64,000 nucleotides of DNA from Litorihabitans aurantiacus (GTDB lineage Bacteria; Actinomycetota; Actinomycetes; Actinomycetales; Beutenbergiaceae): NCBI RefSeq assembly GCF_030161595.1, contig NZ_BSUM01000001.1:682001-746000 (forward strand), read 5' to 3'. Position numbers and translations under genes: made by a program. Under the pieces are notes generated by a model. It had not been told where the DNA came from. It searched no databases and worked only from the letters and a program-made list of their open reading frames with translations. Position 1 is the stretch's first letter. The number at the start of each line of letters is the position of its first letter. Below are positions 18,150 to 27,317 of this stretch, piece after piece.

Positions 18150-19273
18150 TCAGGCGGCACCGTCGGACCGCGCCGGCGGCGGCCCGTCGACCGGGAGCAC
18201 GAGCCGCAGCGTCGCCCCGGTGCTCGGAGGGGTGGGGGCGACGGCGTCGAGCGTGCCGCCGTGCAGACCCGCCGCCCACCGGGCGATCGCCAGGCCGAGA
18301 CCGGTGCCACCACCGGTCTGACCGCCCGTCGTCGTCCGGTTCGTGCCCTGCTCGAACCGGTCGAAGATGCGGGCGCGCTCCGCGGCGGGGATCCCCGGGC
18401 CGTCGTCGACCACGTCGATGACGACGTCGCGACCCCGGGTGCTCGCCCGCACGCTCACGGTGCCGCCGGCGGGGAGTGGCGCGACGCGTTCGAGAGCAGG
18501 TTGAGCAGCACCTGGTGCAGGCGCTCGGTGTCGACCGTGAAGGCGAGGTCGGCACGGACGTCCACGTCCCACGCGACGTCGCGACCCGCCGCCCGCGCCG
18601 CGTGGGAGGCGGCGTCGACCACCTCCTCCACGACGTCGCGGACCGCCACGCGCTGCAGGTGCAGGCCGGCCGCCCCGGCCTCGAGGCGGGACAGGTCGAG
18701 CAGGTAGGTGACGAGCCGGGTGAGGCGCTCGGTCTGGTCGAGCGCTGAGGTGAGCGACTCGGTGTCGGGAGTCGTGACGCCGTCGACCATGTTCTCGAGC
18801 TGCGCGCGCAGCGCGGCGACGGGGGTGCGCAGCTCGTGCGAGACGTTGGCGACGATCTCGCGCTGCGCCGCCGCGAGGGAGGCGAGGTCGGCGGCCATGG
18901 CGTTGAACGCCACGCCGAGCTGACCCACCTCGTCACGGCTCGTGGTGCGCACGCGGATGTCGTAGTCGCCGGCCGACATCGCCCGCGCGGCCCGGGTCAT
19001 CTCGCGCAGCGGGGAGGTCATCCCGCGCGCCAGGACCTGACTCACCACCAGCGAGATCACGATCGCGACCGGGAACGTCATCCACCACCGCGCGCCGTAG
19101 CTCCGCCCGGCCCACACGATGATCGTCGAGACGAGCACCGAGGCGAGGATGACGACGCCGAGCTTGGTGCGGATCGACGTCAGCGGGTCGAGCGGCCGGA
19201 AGTCGACGGCGTAGCGCAGCGCGGGCACGTCGCGTGCGTGCCGTGCCCCCGTCGCGTTCGCGCGGGGGCTCAC
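18150..19273 (-). CDS. Sensor histidine kinase (one frame break)
   Basis: This is a membrane histidine kinase of about 375 residues. Two membrane helices (about residues 35-58 and 65-85) are followed by a HAMP linker (SPLREMTRAARAMSAGDYDIRV). The dimerisation domain carries the phospho-acceptor histidine in VSHELRTP. The ATPase domain has N-box LLNLLSNASRHS, DDGPGIP and GGGTGLGLAIARW. The extracellular loop is minimal, so sensing may occur in the membrane. One base is missing at GGGG 18471-18474, between the N-box and G1 box; restoring it gives RHSPAGGTVSV. The GTG at 19273 overlaps the response-regulator stop by GTGA. The signal is unknown. Confidence 0.88.
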
Positions 19274-20040
19274 GGCGTCGGCGGCTCGAGCGAGTACCCG
19301 ACCCCGTGCACGGTGCGTACGAGGTCGGGCCCGAGCTTGCGCCGCAGCGCCTTGATGTGCGAGTCGACCGTGCGCGTTCCGCTGGCGTCGACCCAGTCCC
19401 AGACCTCCTCGAGGAGGCGTTCGCGCGTGAGCACCGTCCGCGGCGACAGGGCCAGGCAGACCAGGAGGTCGAACTCGGTCGGCGTCAGGTGCGCCTCCTG
19501 CCCGCCGCGGCTGACGCGCCGCTGGGCACGGTCGACGACGAGGTCGCCGAGCTCGATCGGGGCGGGGCCGGCCGGCGCCGACGGGTCGACGGCGGCGACG
19601 CGCGCCGTGCGCTCGTGGCGCCGCAGCAGGGCCTTCACACGGGCGACGAGCTCGCGCATCGAGAACGGCTTCGTCATGTAGTCGTCCGCGCCGACGCCGA
19701 GGCCGACGAGGAGGTCCGTCTCGTCGTCGCGCGCGGTCAGCATCAGGATCGGCACGGCGCGGGGGTCGTCGGCCTGGATCTGGCGGCAGACCTCGAGGCC
19801 GTCGAACCCGGGGAGCATCACATCGAGCACGATGGCGTGCGGGGCGAAGTCGCGGGCGTCGGCGACGCCGGCGGGGCCGTCCACCGCCACGCGGACCTGC
19901 CACCCCTCGGCGGTGAAGCGGCGCGAGATCTGCGTCGCGATCTCGGGGGAGTCCTCGACGACGAGGACGCGCGTGGCGGCCTCGTCGGCGCCGTCGCGCG
20001 AGGCCGGTCCGGCGGGGTGGGGGACGGGGGACGTCGACAT
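19270..20040 (-). CDS. OmpR/PhoB-family response regulator
   Basis: This 256-residue DNA-binding regulator is paired with the downstream kinase. The receiver domain has the acidic pair VVED, the phospho-acceptor Asp in VLDVMLPG (about residue 77) and the conserved Lys in YMTKPFS. The C-terminal winged helix includes LTPTEFDLLVCLAL and RTVDSHIKALRRKLG. The ATG at 20040 gives a start just before the receiver domain; the frame is open upstream but has no domain there. The M23 peptidase gene starts divergently 295 bp away and is a plausible target, but no binding repeat is obvious. Confidence 0.92.
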   Translation of the reverse strand: MSTSPVPHPAGPASRDGADEAATRVLVVEDSPEIATQISRRFTAEGWQVRVAVDGPAGVADARDFAPHAIVLDVMLPGFDGLEVCRQIQADDPRAVPILMLTARDDETDLLVGLGVGADDYMTKPFSMRELVARVKALLRRHERTARVAAVDPSAPAGPAPIELGDLVVDRAQRRVSRGGQEAHLTPTEFDLLVCLALSPRTVLTRERLLEEVWDWVDASGTRTVDSHIKALRRKLGPDLVRTVHGVGYSLEPPTP

Positions 20041-20172
20041 CACCCCAGCGTGGCACACCGGCCCGGACCGGGCCCGGGGGCCGCGCGGGAGAGGGTGTGG
20101 AGGCTCGGGAAAGGCTTCAGGGAGGCTCACCGGGGAGTACGCGCGCCCGCCTGTGAACTGTCGCGCACCCGT

Positions 20173-20201
20173 TTGGCTCGCGCCGCGGGCCGCGTTATGG
20201 T
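20173..20201 (+). promoter_or_regulatory. Promoter of the M23 peptidase gene
   Basis: TTGGCT (20173-20178), a 17-nt spacer and TATGGT (20196-20201) make a good housekeeping-type promoter. It predicts transcription starting near 20208 and a leader of roughly 128 nt before the GTG at 20336. The leader is GC-rich and may be structured, but I could not match it to a known riboswitch. Confidence 0.6.
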
Positions 20202-20335
20202 TTCGTGATCCAGCCGTTCCCCGCACCGTCACGGGCGCGTCCCCGCGCCGCCCGTCGATCGCCGGAGGAGTGGCGCACCACGCCGTCCCCCGCCGCGTGG
20301 TCCCCGAGCAGTTCCCCCGAGCAACCGGAGGTCGT

Positions 20336-21949
20336 GTGAGCGTGCTGTCCACGGACGTCGCCACCCCCGCGGGCGACACCCGTCGATCTCGACGCCTCGC
20401 CGCAGCAGCCTCGAGCGCCGGTGCAGCCGACGCCCACCAGAGCGTCCCCGGCTACGGACCCCACGTCGCGACCGTGTCGGTCGCCTCCGGGTCGACGGCG
20501 GTCGCCGCCCCCACCTTCGAGCCCTTCATGCTGCAGACGGTGCACCCGCCCGCGGCCACGGCGACCACGCGGCGCGAGCTGCGGCGCCGCAGCGCGGTCG
20601 CCGCACCGGTCGCGCCGATCCTCACCGCCCGCGAGGTGCTGAACGACTCCCTCGTGACGCAGGGTGGCCCGTCGATGACGCGCCGCGAGCTGCGCGCCGC
20701 GGCGCTGGCAGCCTCGGGTGCCGGCCGGGCCGAGCGGGCCGGGTCGTCGGCGACGACGTCGGTGGCCACGCCTGCCGCCGTCGCCTTCCAGCAGGCGCAG
20801 GTCGAGCAGCCCGAGGCGGCCGACCAGCCCGTCGACCTCGAGTTCGACTTCGCGTCCGTCGCGCTCACGCTCAGCTCGCTGACGGCGCCCTCTACGGTGA
20901 GCAACGAGACCGTCGCGATGTCCGCCGGGCCCGCCGTCGCCGAGGCCCCCGCCCGGGACGAGGCCCCGCAGCCCGTCGCCGACGACGTGCCCGCGGTGCT
21001 CACGACCCTGGTGCCGCCCGTCGTCCCCGTCCCGGCCCCCGCCCTCGCGGGCGCCGCCGGTGGCGGCTCCACGCGCGTGGCCGCGCCGACGGCAGGTGCG
21101 ACCGGTCCCCGGCAGTGGGTCCCGCGCCTCGCCGTCCTCTCCGCCCTCGGCGTCGCCACGGTCGTCACGCCCGTGCTCGCCGTCAACCAGGGCGGTGCAC
21201 CCGAGGCGGCGCCGGCGCCGCTCGCCGACAGCAGCGCGCTCGACGGGCTCGTCCCGGCCGACGGCGCGGCCGCCGGGATCGCCGTCGCCGGCGCGTCGGC
21301 ACAGACCGGTGCCGCGGTGGGCGGGAGCGTCGACGAGACCGCGTCGCTGCTGGCCGCCGACCCGATGGCCGAGGTGCGGGGCGTCGTCGCCGCGAGCCGC
21401 AGCGAGGGACGCTCCGACCTGCCGCAGTGCGGTGCCCCGGGCACCGACTTGCCCAACGGCACGCTGGCCGCACTCGAGTCGACGGACAACCTGCTGATGA
21501 GCATGCCGATCCAGGAGGGCGTGTACCGCGTCAGCTCCGGCTTCGGCCCCCGCTGGGGTGCGTTCCACTACGCCACCGACTTCGCCGCCCCGCTGGGCAC
21601 GCCGATCCGCGCCGTCGCCGGTGGCGAGGTCGTGCACAGCGGCGGCGGGCTCGCCGGCCGCAGCCCGAACCTCATCGCCATCCGCTCGGAGATCGACGGC
21701 GAGACCGTCGAGATCTGGTACAACCACATGTACGACGACGGGGTCTTCGTCGAGGAGGGCGACACCGTCGAGGTGGGCGACATCATCGGCGAGGTCGGCA
21801 ACAACGGCAACTCGACCGGACCGCACCTGCACCTCGAGATCCACGTCGGCAACGTCTCCGACCCCAACGGCAGCGCCGTCGACCCGCTCCCGTGGCTGCG
21901 CGCCAAGGGTGCGACGCCGGTGACCACCACCGGGGCCGTCTGCGCCTGA
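20336..21949 (+). CDS. Membrane-anchored M23-family peptidoglycan endopeptidase
   Basis: This 537-residue protein has a long, Ala/Pro-rich N-terminal region with two similar RRELR segments. A single membrane helix (LAVLSALGVATVVTPVLAV, about residue 270) precedes a C-terminal LytM/M23 zinc peptidase domain. The metal ligands are visible as HYATDF (His and Asp) and GPHLHLEI (the HxH motif). Such enzymes cut peptide cross-links in cell-wall peptidoglycan. The large cytoplasmic N-terminus is unusual and may be a regulatory arm. The GTG at 20336 is preceded by a GGAGG-like site. Confidence 0.88.
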   Translation: MSVLSTDVATPAGDTRRSRRLAAAASSAGAADAHQSVPGYGPHVATVSVASGSTAVAAPTFEPFMLQTVHPPAATATTRRELRRRSAVAAPVAPILTAREVLNDSLVTQGGPSMTRRELRAAALAASGAGRAERAGSSATTSVATPAAVAFQQAQVEQPEAADQPVDLEFDFASVALTLSSLTAPSTVSNETVAMSAGPAVAEAPARDEAPQPVADDVPAVLTTLVPPVVPVPAPALAGAAGGGSTRVAAPTAGATGPRQWVPRLAVLSALGVATVVTPVLAVNQGGAPEAAPAPLADSSALDGLVPADGAAAGIAVAGASAQTGAAVGGSVDETASLLAADPMAEVRGVVAASRSEGRSDLPQCGAPGTDLPNGTLAALESTDNLLMSMPIQEGVYRVSSGFGPRWGAFHYATDFAAPLGTPIRAVAGGEVVHSGGGLAGRSPNLIAIRSEIDGETVEIWYNHMYDDGVFVEEGDTVEVGDIIGEVGNNGNSTGPHLHLEIHVGNVSDPNGSAVDPLPWLRAKGATPVTTTGAVCA

Positions 21950-21968
21950 GCGCGACGCTCCCTCCGAA

Positions 21969-22008
21969 GCCGCGAGGCCCGCATCCCTGAGGGTGCGGGC
22001 CTCGCGGC
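21969..22008. terminator. Bidirectional terminator
   Basis: GCCGCGAGGCCCGCA pairs with TGCGGGCCTCGCGGC around a short loop, between the convergent peptidase and epimerase genes. It is a strong hairpin that can act on both strands. Confidence 0.85.
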
Positions 22009-22032
22009 GTCCCGGCGTGCGGGCGGGCGTCC

Positions 22033-22970
22033 TCAGAGGAGCCGGAGGCCCCAGGTCACCACGTGCTGCGCGACGCCGTCGGTGCCGCCGGCTGGGGCGA
22101 GGCGCACGAGACGGTCGCCCGTGTTGAACGCATCGGCGATGCAGCTCATGGGCTCGACGGCGAGTCCCTGGCGGCGGTACTCCACCGCGTCGAGGTGGTC
22201 CCCGGTGCAGACCTGCCAGGTGTCCATGGAGTCGTTCGTCCAGATCGCGGCCGTGCGACCGTCGGTCCCGGTGAGCCTGCCCCAGGAGAGTCCGTCGCCG
22301 TCGCGCGTGATGCCGGTGAACGCGTCGTCGATGTCCGTGGTGCCCACGGCGCGCGCCGAGCGGAAGTCCAGGTGCTGCGGCAGGTCCTCCTCGCCGACGG
22401 GCAGCAGCCGCTCGTCGGGTCGGATCCACCGGGTGGCGTCGAGGCTGAAGGTGGCGTCCTCCAGGCCACCTTCGCCCGGCGAGAGCCACGGGTGGAAGCC
22501 GACGCCGTAGGGGGCGGGGGAGTCGCTGAGGTTGCTCGCGTGCACCGTCACGGCGAGGCCCGGCCCCGACAGCGTGTACGTCACCGTCAGCAGCAGCGAC
22601 CAGGGGTAGCCCGCCACCGGGACGGTCTGCAGGCTCAGGACCACCTCGGTCGTGCTCGCGTGGGCGAGGTCCCAGCGCTGGTGCGTCACGAGGCCGTGCA
22701 GCGCGGTGCGGCGCTCCACCTCGGTGATCGGGAGCTGGTAGGAGACGCCGTCGAAGGTGTAGGCGCCGTCGGCCAGCCGGTTGGGCCACGGTGCGAGGAT
22801 CGCGCCGTGACCGGCGGGTGCGAGGTCGCTCTCGGGGTAGGAGGAGATGACGTCGCGGCCCGCCACGGTGAAGGAGCGCAGCGACGCCCCCACCTGCGTG
22901 ACGACGGCGGTCGCGTCGGTCTCGGGGTCGTGCAGGACGTGCTGGAACCCGGTCGGGGGAGGGTGTTCAT
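22033..22970 (-). CDS. Aldose 1-epimerase family protein (one frame break near start)
   Basis: This protein of about 312 residues has the galactose mutarotase-like beta-sandwich fold. Motifs include APWPNRLADGAYTFDG, the catalytic His of ALHGLV (about residue 100), and GVGFHPWL with the second conserved His. Near the end are the EYRRQGLAVEPMSC segment and a catalytic Glu candidate. It should interconvert sugar anomers or act on a related sugar phosphate. The natural start appears to be the ATG at 22970, 6 nt after a TAGGGT box. It leads into the domain only if one base is added to the run at 22955-22959; otherwise an upstream start in the other frame has to be used. Confidence 0.85.
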
Positions 22971-22976
22971 CGCTCC

Positions 22977-22982
22977 ACCCTA
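22977..22982 (-). promoter_or_regulatory. Putative -10 box of the epimerase gene (leaderless)
   Basis: On the minus strand TAGGGT is followed by 6 nt (GGAGCG) and the ATG at 22970. This spacing supports both a leaderless transcript and the choice of that ATG. Confidence 0.5.
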
Positions 22983-23027
22983 GGGGCGGTCGGGCGACGC
23001 GCACCGGCCCGTCCACGCCGGTACGAC

Positions 23028-23069
23028 GAAGGGCCCCCGGCCAGCGACGAGGCTGACCAGGGGCCCTTC
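23028..23069 (-). terminator. Terminator of tRNA-Arg
   Basis: GAAGGGCCCC pairs with GGGGCCCTTC, with additional inner pairing (GGTCAGC/GCTGGCC). The long hairpin lies just after the 3' end of the tRNA on the minus strand. Confidence 0.8.
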
Positions 23070-23076
23070 GGTTCGG

Positions 23077-23149
23077 TACCCCCGACTGGATTCGAACCAG
23101 CGACCTTCTGCTCCGGAGGCAGACGCTCTATCCACTGAGCTACGGAGGC
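23077..23149 (-). tRNA. tRNA-Arg(CCG)
   Basis: The 73-nt minus-strand sequence folds into a full cloverleaf. It has acceptor GCCTCCG/CGGGGGT, D-arm GCTC-AGTGGATA-GAGC, anticodon arm TCTGC-CTCCGGA-GCAGA and T-arm with TTCGAAT. The anticodon is CCG, reading the CGG arginine codon common in this GC-rich genome. CCA is not fully encoded. A GC-rich hairpin follows. Confidence 0.95.
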
Positions 23150-23262
23150 GCGACACCGGATCCGGGGCGGGAGCGGGGCCCGCGGTGGAGTCTCGATGAC
23201 GACGCACGAGCCTACCAGCGAAGCGGCGGATCGCTGAATCACGCCGGAAGCGGCCGATCGCC

Positions 23263-23268
23263 TAGGGT
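23263..23268 (+). promoter_or_regulatory. Putative -10 box upstream of the 23.3-kb gene
   Basis: TAGGGT lies 7 nt before an ATG at 23276 that opens a 7-codon frame ending inside the next gene's start. It lies 27 nt before the GTG at 23296, so it could serve either. Confidence 0.45.
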
Positions 23269-23275
23269 GAGGGCG

Positions 23276-23299
23276 ATGACTGCTGGAGGGCGATCGTGA
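23276..23299 (+). CDS. Possible leaderless mini-ORF (MTAGGRS)
   Basis: The seven-codon frame starts with an ATG 7 nt after TAGGGT. It ends in a TGA that overlaps the GTG start of the next gene as GTGA, the same overlap used between real genes in this genome. It also spans the downstream GGAGGG ribosome-binding site. It could couple translation or be chance. There is no conservation evidence. Confidence 0.25.
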   Translation: MTAGGRS

Positions 23300-24480
23300 G
23301 CGACGGACCGCGACGGGACGACAAGGAGGACGAGTCCCGCTCGTCCGATCCCTACGGCTACCTGTCCGGGGCGGGCGACGACGCCGCCGGGTACCTCCCG
23401 AGCGACGTCGCCCGGGAGCGGCCCTTGTCGGTACCCGACGAGGATCGCGCCGCGCCGACCTCCGCGTCCGAGGCCTCGGGGCAGCCCGACGACGGCCCGC
23501 TCGAGATCACGGTCGGGATGACCCGGCGCGAGCTGCGGGAGCTGCGTGCCCGCCGCGCCGAGCGGGCGGCCGCTGCGGCTGCCGCCGACGACGGCCCCGG
23601 GGGCGACGGCGTCGCCGAGGTCTCCGGCGCCGACGACGACGCTCGCGGTGTCCGGGACGACGAGGCCACGGGCGAGTCCGGCGCGAAGGCCGGGGAGGGC
23701 CGTGACGGCGCCTGGGCCTCGACCTGGCCGGTCCCGGCCACCCCCGCCGCGCCGACCGCGCCGTCGGCCTTCGGGACCGCGGGGGAGAGCGACGCGATCG
23801 CTGGCGCGGCCGGCGCCTCTGCCGCGAACGGCCCCTGGGGTTCGCCGGCGACGCCTGCCTCGTCGCCGGAGTCCATCGCCCCCGGCTGGCACGACCCGGC
23901 CGCCCGGCGTCGTGGCGGCCGGCGCACGCTCTGGATCGTGCTCGGCGTCGCTGTCGTGCTCGCGGCGGCGATCGCCGTCGTGCTCACGCTCGTGCTGGGC
24001 GGGAGCTCGGACGAGCCAGAGCCGCAGCCGACCACCACGACGGCGCAGGAGGAGGCCACGGGTCTCGCGGCGCTGCTGCCGGCCACCGTCGTGGGCGGGG
24101 TGAACTCCGAGGACGGCTCGACCGGCGTCACCTACACCCTGACCGAGGCCGGCCTCGTCGAGAACCCCGTGCCGCCGCAGGGGGCGACCGAGTCGCTGAC
24201 CGGGGAGTACACCGGTGGCGAGGTGCCCGTGTCGCTCACGGCGTCGAGCTTCGCCTCCACCGAAGAGGCGCTCGCGGCCGCGACGGCGCAGGCCGACCAG
24301 CTCGGCACCCCGGTCGACACCGGTGTCGTCTTCCCCGACGACGACCTGGGCACCTACTGGATCTTCAACACCGACGGCCTGGTCACGATCGTGTGGAACG
24401 ACGGCGCGGAGGGCGCCTACACGGTCGTCTCCGAGGAGACCGCCGACGCGCTGGGCTTCTACAACGGTCTCGAGTTCTGA
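23296..24480 (+). CDS. Unknown membrane protein with long acidic cytoplasmic region
   Basis: I do not recognise this 394-residue protein. The first 210 residues are low-complexity, rich in Asp, Ala, Gly and Pro, with a short charged helix containing TRRELRELRARRAER. A very similar TRRELR element occurs in the M23 peptidase at 20.3 kb and in the membrane protein at 51.2 kb. One membrane helix (about residues 215-237, LWIVLGVAVVLAAAIAVVLTL) is followed by a small exported domain of about 150 residues with no recognisable motif. The GTG has a GGAGGG site upstream. lysA begins directly after it. Confidence 0.7.
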   Translation: MSDGPRRDDKEDESRSSDPYGYLSGAGDDAAGYLPSDVARERPLSVPDEDRAAPTSASEASGQPDDGPLEITVGMTRRELRELRARRAERAAAAAAADDGPGGDGVAEVSGADDDARGVRDDEATGESGAKAGEGRDGAWASTWPVPATPAAPTAPSAFGTAGESDAIAGAAGASAANGPWGSPATPASSPESIAPGWHDPAARRRGGRRTLWIVLGVAVVLAAAIAVVLTLVLGGSSDEPEPQPTTTTAQEEATGLAALLPATVVGGVNSEDGSTGVTYTLTEAGLVENPVPPQGATESLTGEYTGGEVPVSLTASSFASTEEALAAATAQADQLGTPVDTGVVFPDDDLGTYWIFNTDGLVTIVWNDGAEGAYTVVSEETADALGFYNGLEF

Positions 24481-24481
24481 C

Positions 24482-25833
24482 GTGGGCGCGATGCCGACCC
24501 CTGGCCCGCGACCGCCCGTCGCACCCCGGCCGGCGACGTCGAGATCGGTGGCGTCGCGCTGGCGGCGCTGGCGGAGGACGCGACCCCCGTCTACGTCCTG
24601 GACGAGGCCGACGTGCGCGCGCGCGCCCGCGTCTACCGCGACGCGTTCACGGCCGCGTGCACGGAGGCCGGCACCCAGGTCGACGTGTACTACGCGGGCA
24701 AGGCGTTCCTGAGCGTCGCCGTCGCCCGCTGGATGACGCAGGAGGGGCTGCGGATCGACACCGCGAGCCTCGGTGAGCTGACCACGGCGCTGCGCGCCGG
24801 CGTCGCGCCCGGCGACATCGGGCTGCACGGCAACAACAAGTCCGACGCCGAGATCGACCTCGCGCTGCGGAGCGGCATCGGCCGGATCGTCCTCGACTCG
24901 CTGCCCGAGGTGGCGCGCGTGGCCGAGGCGGCCGCGGCCCTCGGCGTGCGGGCCCCGGTCATGGTCCGCGTCACGACCGGGGTGCACGCGGGCGGGCACG
25001 AGTACATCTCCACGGCGCACGAGGACCAGAAGTTCGGGCTCTCGCTCGCGGCGCCCGACGGCGAGGACAGCCCGGCGACCGCCGCGGTCCTCGCGGTCCT
25101 AGCCCGTCCCGAGCTCGAGCTCCTCGGCCTGCACTCCCACATCGGCTCGCAGATCCTCGACCCCGCCGGGTTCGGCGTCGCCGCGCGCGCCGTGATGACG
25201 CTGCGAGCGGAGATCGCCCGACGCACCGGGGTGCTCGTGCCCGAGCTCGACCTCGGCGGCGGGTTCGGCGTCGCGTACCTGCCCGGGGACGTGCCGCTCG
25301 ACCCCGAGCGCGCCGCGAAGGAGATGGTCGCGGCGCTCGCCGACGCGGGCCGCGAGCTGGACCAGCCGCTGCCGCGCCTGTCGATCGAGCCGGGGCGCAG
25401 CATCGTCGGCCCGGCGGGCGTCACGCTCTACACGGTCGGCACGGTCAAGCCCGTGCGCACCGACGACGGCAGCGTGCGCACCTACGTCGCGGTCGACGGC
25501 GGCATGAGCGACAACATCCGGCCCGCCCTGTACGGAGCGGACTACCACGCCGAGATCGTCTCTCGCGCCTCGGACGCCGCGCCGACGCGGTGCCGCGTGG
25601 TCGGCAAGCACTGCGAGAGCGGCGACATCGTGGTCCACGACGTCGCGCTCCCGGGCGACGTCGCCGCGGGCGACCTGCTCGCCGTCGCCGTCACGGGCGC
25701 CTACGGCCGCTCGATGGCCAGCACCTACAACCTCGTGCCGCGCCCCGGTGTCGTGGCGGTCTCCGGCGGCGTCGCGACGCCGATCGTGCGCCGCGAGAGC
25801 GTCGAGGACCTGCTCGCGCTCGACCTCGGCTGA
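24482..25833 (+). CDS. lysA: Diaminopimelate decarboxylase (one frame break near start)
   Basis: LysA removes CO2 from meso-diaminopimelate to give lysine. The pyridoxal-phosphate lysine is visible in YYAGKAFLS. Other family motifs are HSHIGSQI, the phosphate-binding ELDLGGGFG, EPGRSIVG and the active-site cysteine in CESGDIV. No in-frame start precedes the conserved WPATARRTPAGDVEIGG region. Restoring one base at CCCC 24498-24501 joins it to the GTG at 24482 (or the ATG at 24491), giving a normal protein of about 450 residues. If read literally, translation could begin only at GTG 24613 and would lack part of the domain. It is followed by hom, thrC and thrB. Confidence 0.9.
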
Positions 25834-25925
25834 GGTCGCGCGGCGACGGCGCTGAGACGGCCCCGCGCCGTCGCGAGCCACGCCGTATCGTGAGCCCGTC
25901 ACCCGCCCCGCTCGAAGGAGTCGCC

Positions 25926-27254
25926 GTGCCCGACGCGCCCACCAGCGCACCCGACGCCCGCCCCGACCTGCGGGTCGCGATCCTGGGGTGCGGCACGGTC
26001 GGCACCCAGGTCGTGCGGCTGCTGACGGAGCAGGCCCGCGACCTCGGGGCCCGGATCGGCCGCGGGCTGCGCGTCACCGGCGTGCTCGTGCGCGACGTCG
26101 AGGCCCCGCGCGACCCCTCCTTGCCCCGCGAGCTCCTCACGACCGACGCCGCGGCGCTCGTGGCCGACGCCGACCTCGTCGTCGAGCTCCTCGGGGGCAC
26201 GACGACGGCGCGCGACCTGGTCCTGGCCTCGCTGCGGGCGGGTGCCTCGGTCGTCACGGCGAACAAGGCCCTGCTCGCCACCGCCGGACCCGAGCTGTAC
26301 GCCGCGGCCGACGCGGCCGGCGTCGACCTCCTCTTCGAGGCCGCCGTGGCCGGCGCCGTTCCCGTGGTCCGCGGGGTGCGCGAGTCGCTCGCGGGCGACC
26401 GCGTCGAGCGCGTGCTGGGCATCGTGAACGGTACGACCAACTACATCCTCGACGAGATGACCACGCGGGGGCTCGACTTCGACGTCGCGCTCGCGCAGGC
26501 GCAGGAGCTCGGCTACGCGGAGGCGGACCCGACCGCCGACGTCGAGGGGCACGACGCCGCGGCCAAGGCCGCGATCCTCGCCTCGCTCGCGTTCCACACC
26601 CGCGTCGCGCTGGGCGACGTCGCCTGCGAGGGCATCACGGCCGTCACGGCCGACGACATCGCCGCGGCCCGCGAGGCCGGGGGTGTGGTGAAGCTGCTCG
26701 CCGTCGCCGAGCGCGTCAGCTCCGGTGACCAGGGCGCCGAGGCCGTCTCCGTGCGCGTCAACCCGGTGATCCTCCCGGCCGCGCACCCGCTCGCCGGTGT
26801 CGGCGGCGCCTACAACGCCGTCGTCGTCGAGACCGAGGCCGCGGGCCGACTCATGTTCTACGGCCAGGGTGCCGGGGGTGCGCCGACGGCGAGCGCGGTG
26901 CTCGGCGACGTCGTCGCCGCCCTGCGCCACCGCGCGCACGGCGGGCGGGCGCCGGCCGAGAGCGCGCACGCGGCGCTGCCGCTCGCGACGCCCGCCGACG
27001 TCGTCGCCCGCCTCCAGGTGCGGCTGCGCGTCGACGACCGCCCCGGCGTCCTCGCCCACGTCGCGCAGGCCGTCGCCGAGCACGGCGTCTCGATCGAGTC
27101 GGTGCACCAGCGGGTCGCGGGCGACGGCGAGGCGGTGCTCGCCGTCGTGACGCACGAGGCCGACGAGGCTGCGCTGCACCGCACGGTGGAGGCGCTGCGC
27201 ACGACCGAGGGCGTGCGCGAGACCGTGTCGGCCTACCGCGTCGAGCGCGCGTAG
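25926..27254 (+). CDS. hom: Homoserine dehydrogenase
   Basis: This protein reduces aspartate semialdehyde to homoserine, the branch point to threonine and methionine. The 442 residues comprise an N-terminal NAD(P)-binding domain (AILGCGTVGTQVV), a catalytic domain (NGTTNYILDEM; EADPTADVEGHDAAAK with the catalytic Asp and Lys) and a C-terminal ACT domain (about residues 360-440, RPGVLAHVAQAVAEHGVSIESV). The ACT domain is expected to mediate threonine feedback inhibition. The GTG at 25926 has a GAAGGAG site 5 nt upstream. Confidence 0.95.
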   Translation: MPDAPTSAPDARPDLRVAILGCGTVGTQVVRLLTEQARDLGARIGRGLRVTGVLVRDVEAPRDPSLPRELLTTDAAALVADADLVVELLGGTTTARDLVLASLRAGASVVTANKALLATAGPELYAAADAAGVDLLFEAAVAGAVPVVRGVRESLAGDRVERVLGIVNGTTNYILDEMTTRGLDFDVALAQAQELGYAEADPTADVEGHDAAAKAAILASLAFHTRVALGDVACEGITAVTADDIAAAREAGGVVKLLAVAERVSSGDQGAEAVSVRVNPVILPAAHPLAGVGGAYNAVVVETEAAGRLMFYGQGAGGAPTASAVLGDVVAALRHRAHGGRAPAESAHAALPLATPADVVARLQVRLRVDDRPGVLAHVAQAVAEHGVSIESVHQRVAGDGEAVLAVVTHEADEAALHRTVEALRTTEGVRETVSAYRVERA

Positions 27255-27317
27255 CACCGACGTCCCCCGACAGCCCGCACGAAGCCCGCCCTCACCAACG
27301 CACCCCAGGAGACACCG

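Noticed and set aside
20208-20335. A c-di-AMP (ydaO) riboswitch before the M23 peptidase
   Set aside because: The gene context is suggestive, but I could not identify the conserved core, so only a structured leader is reported.
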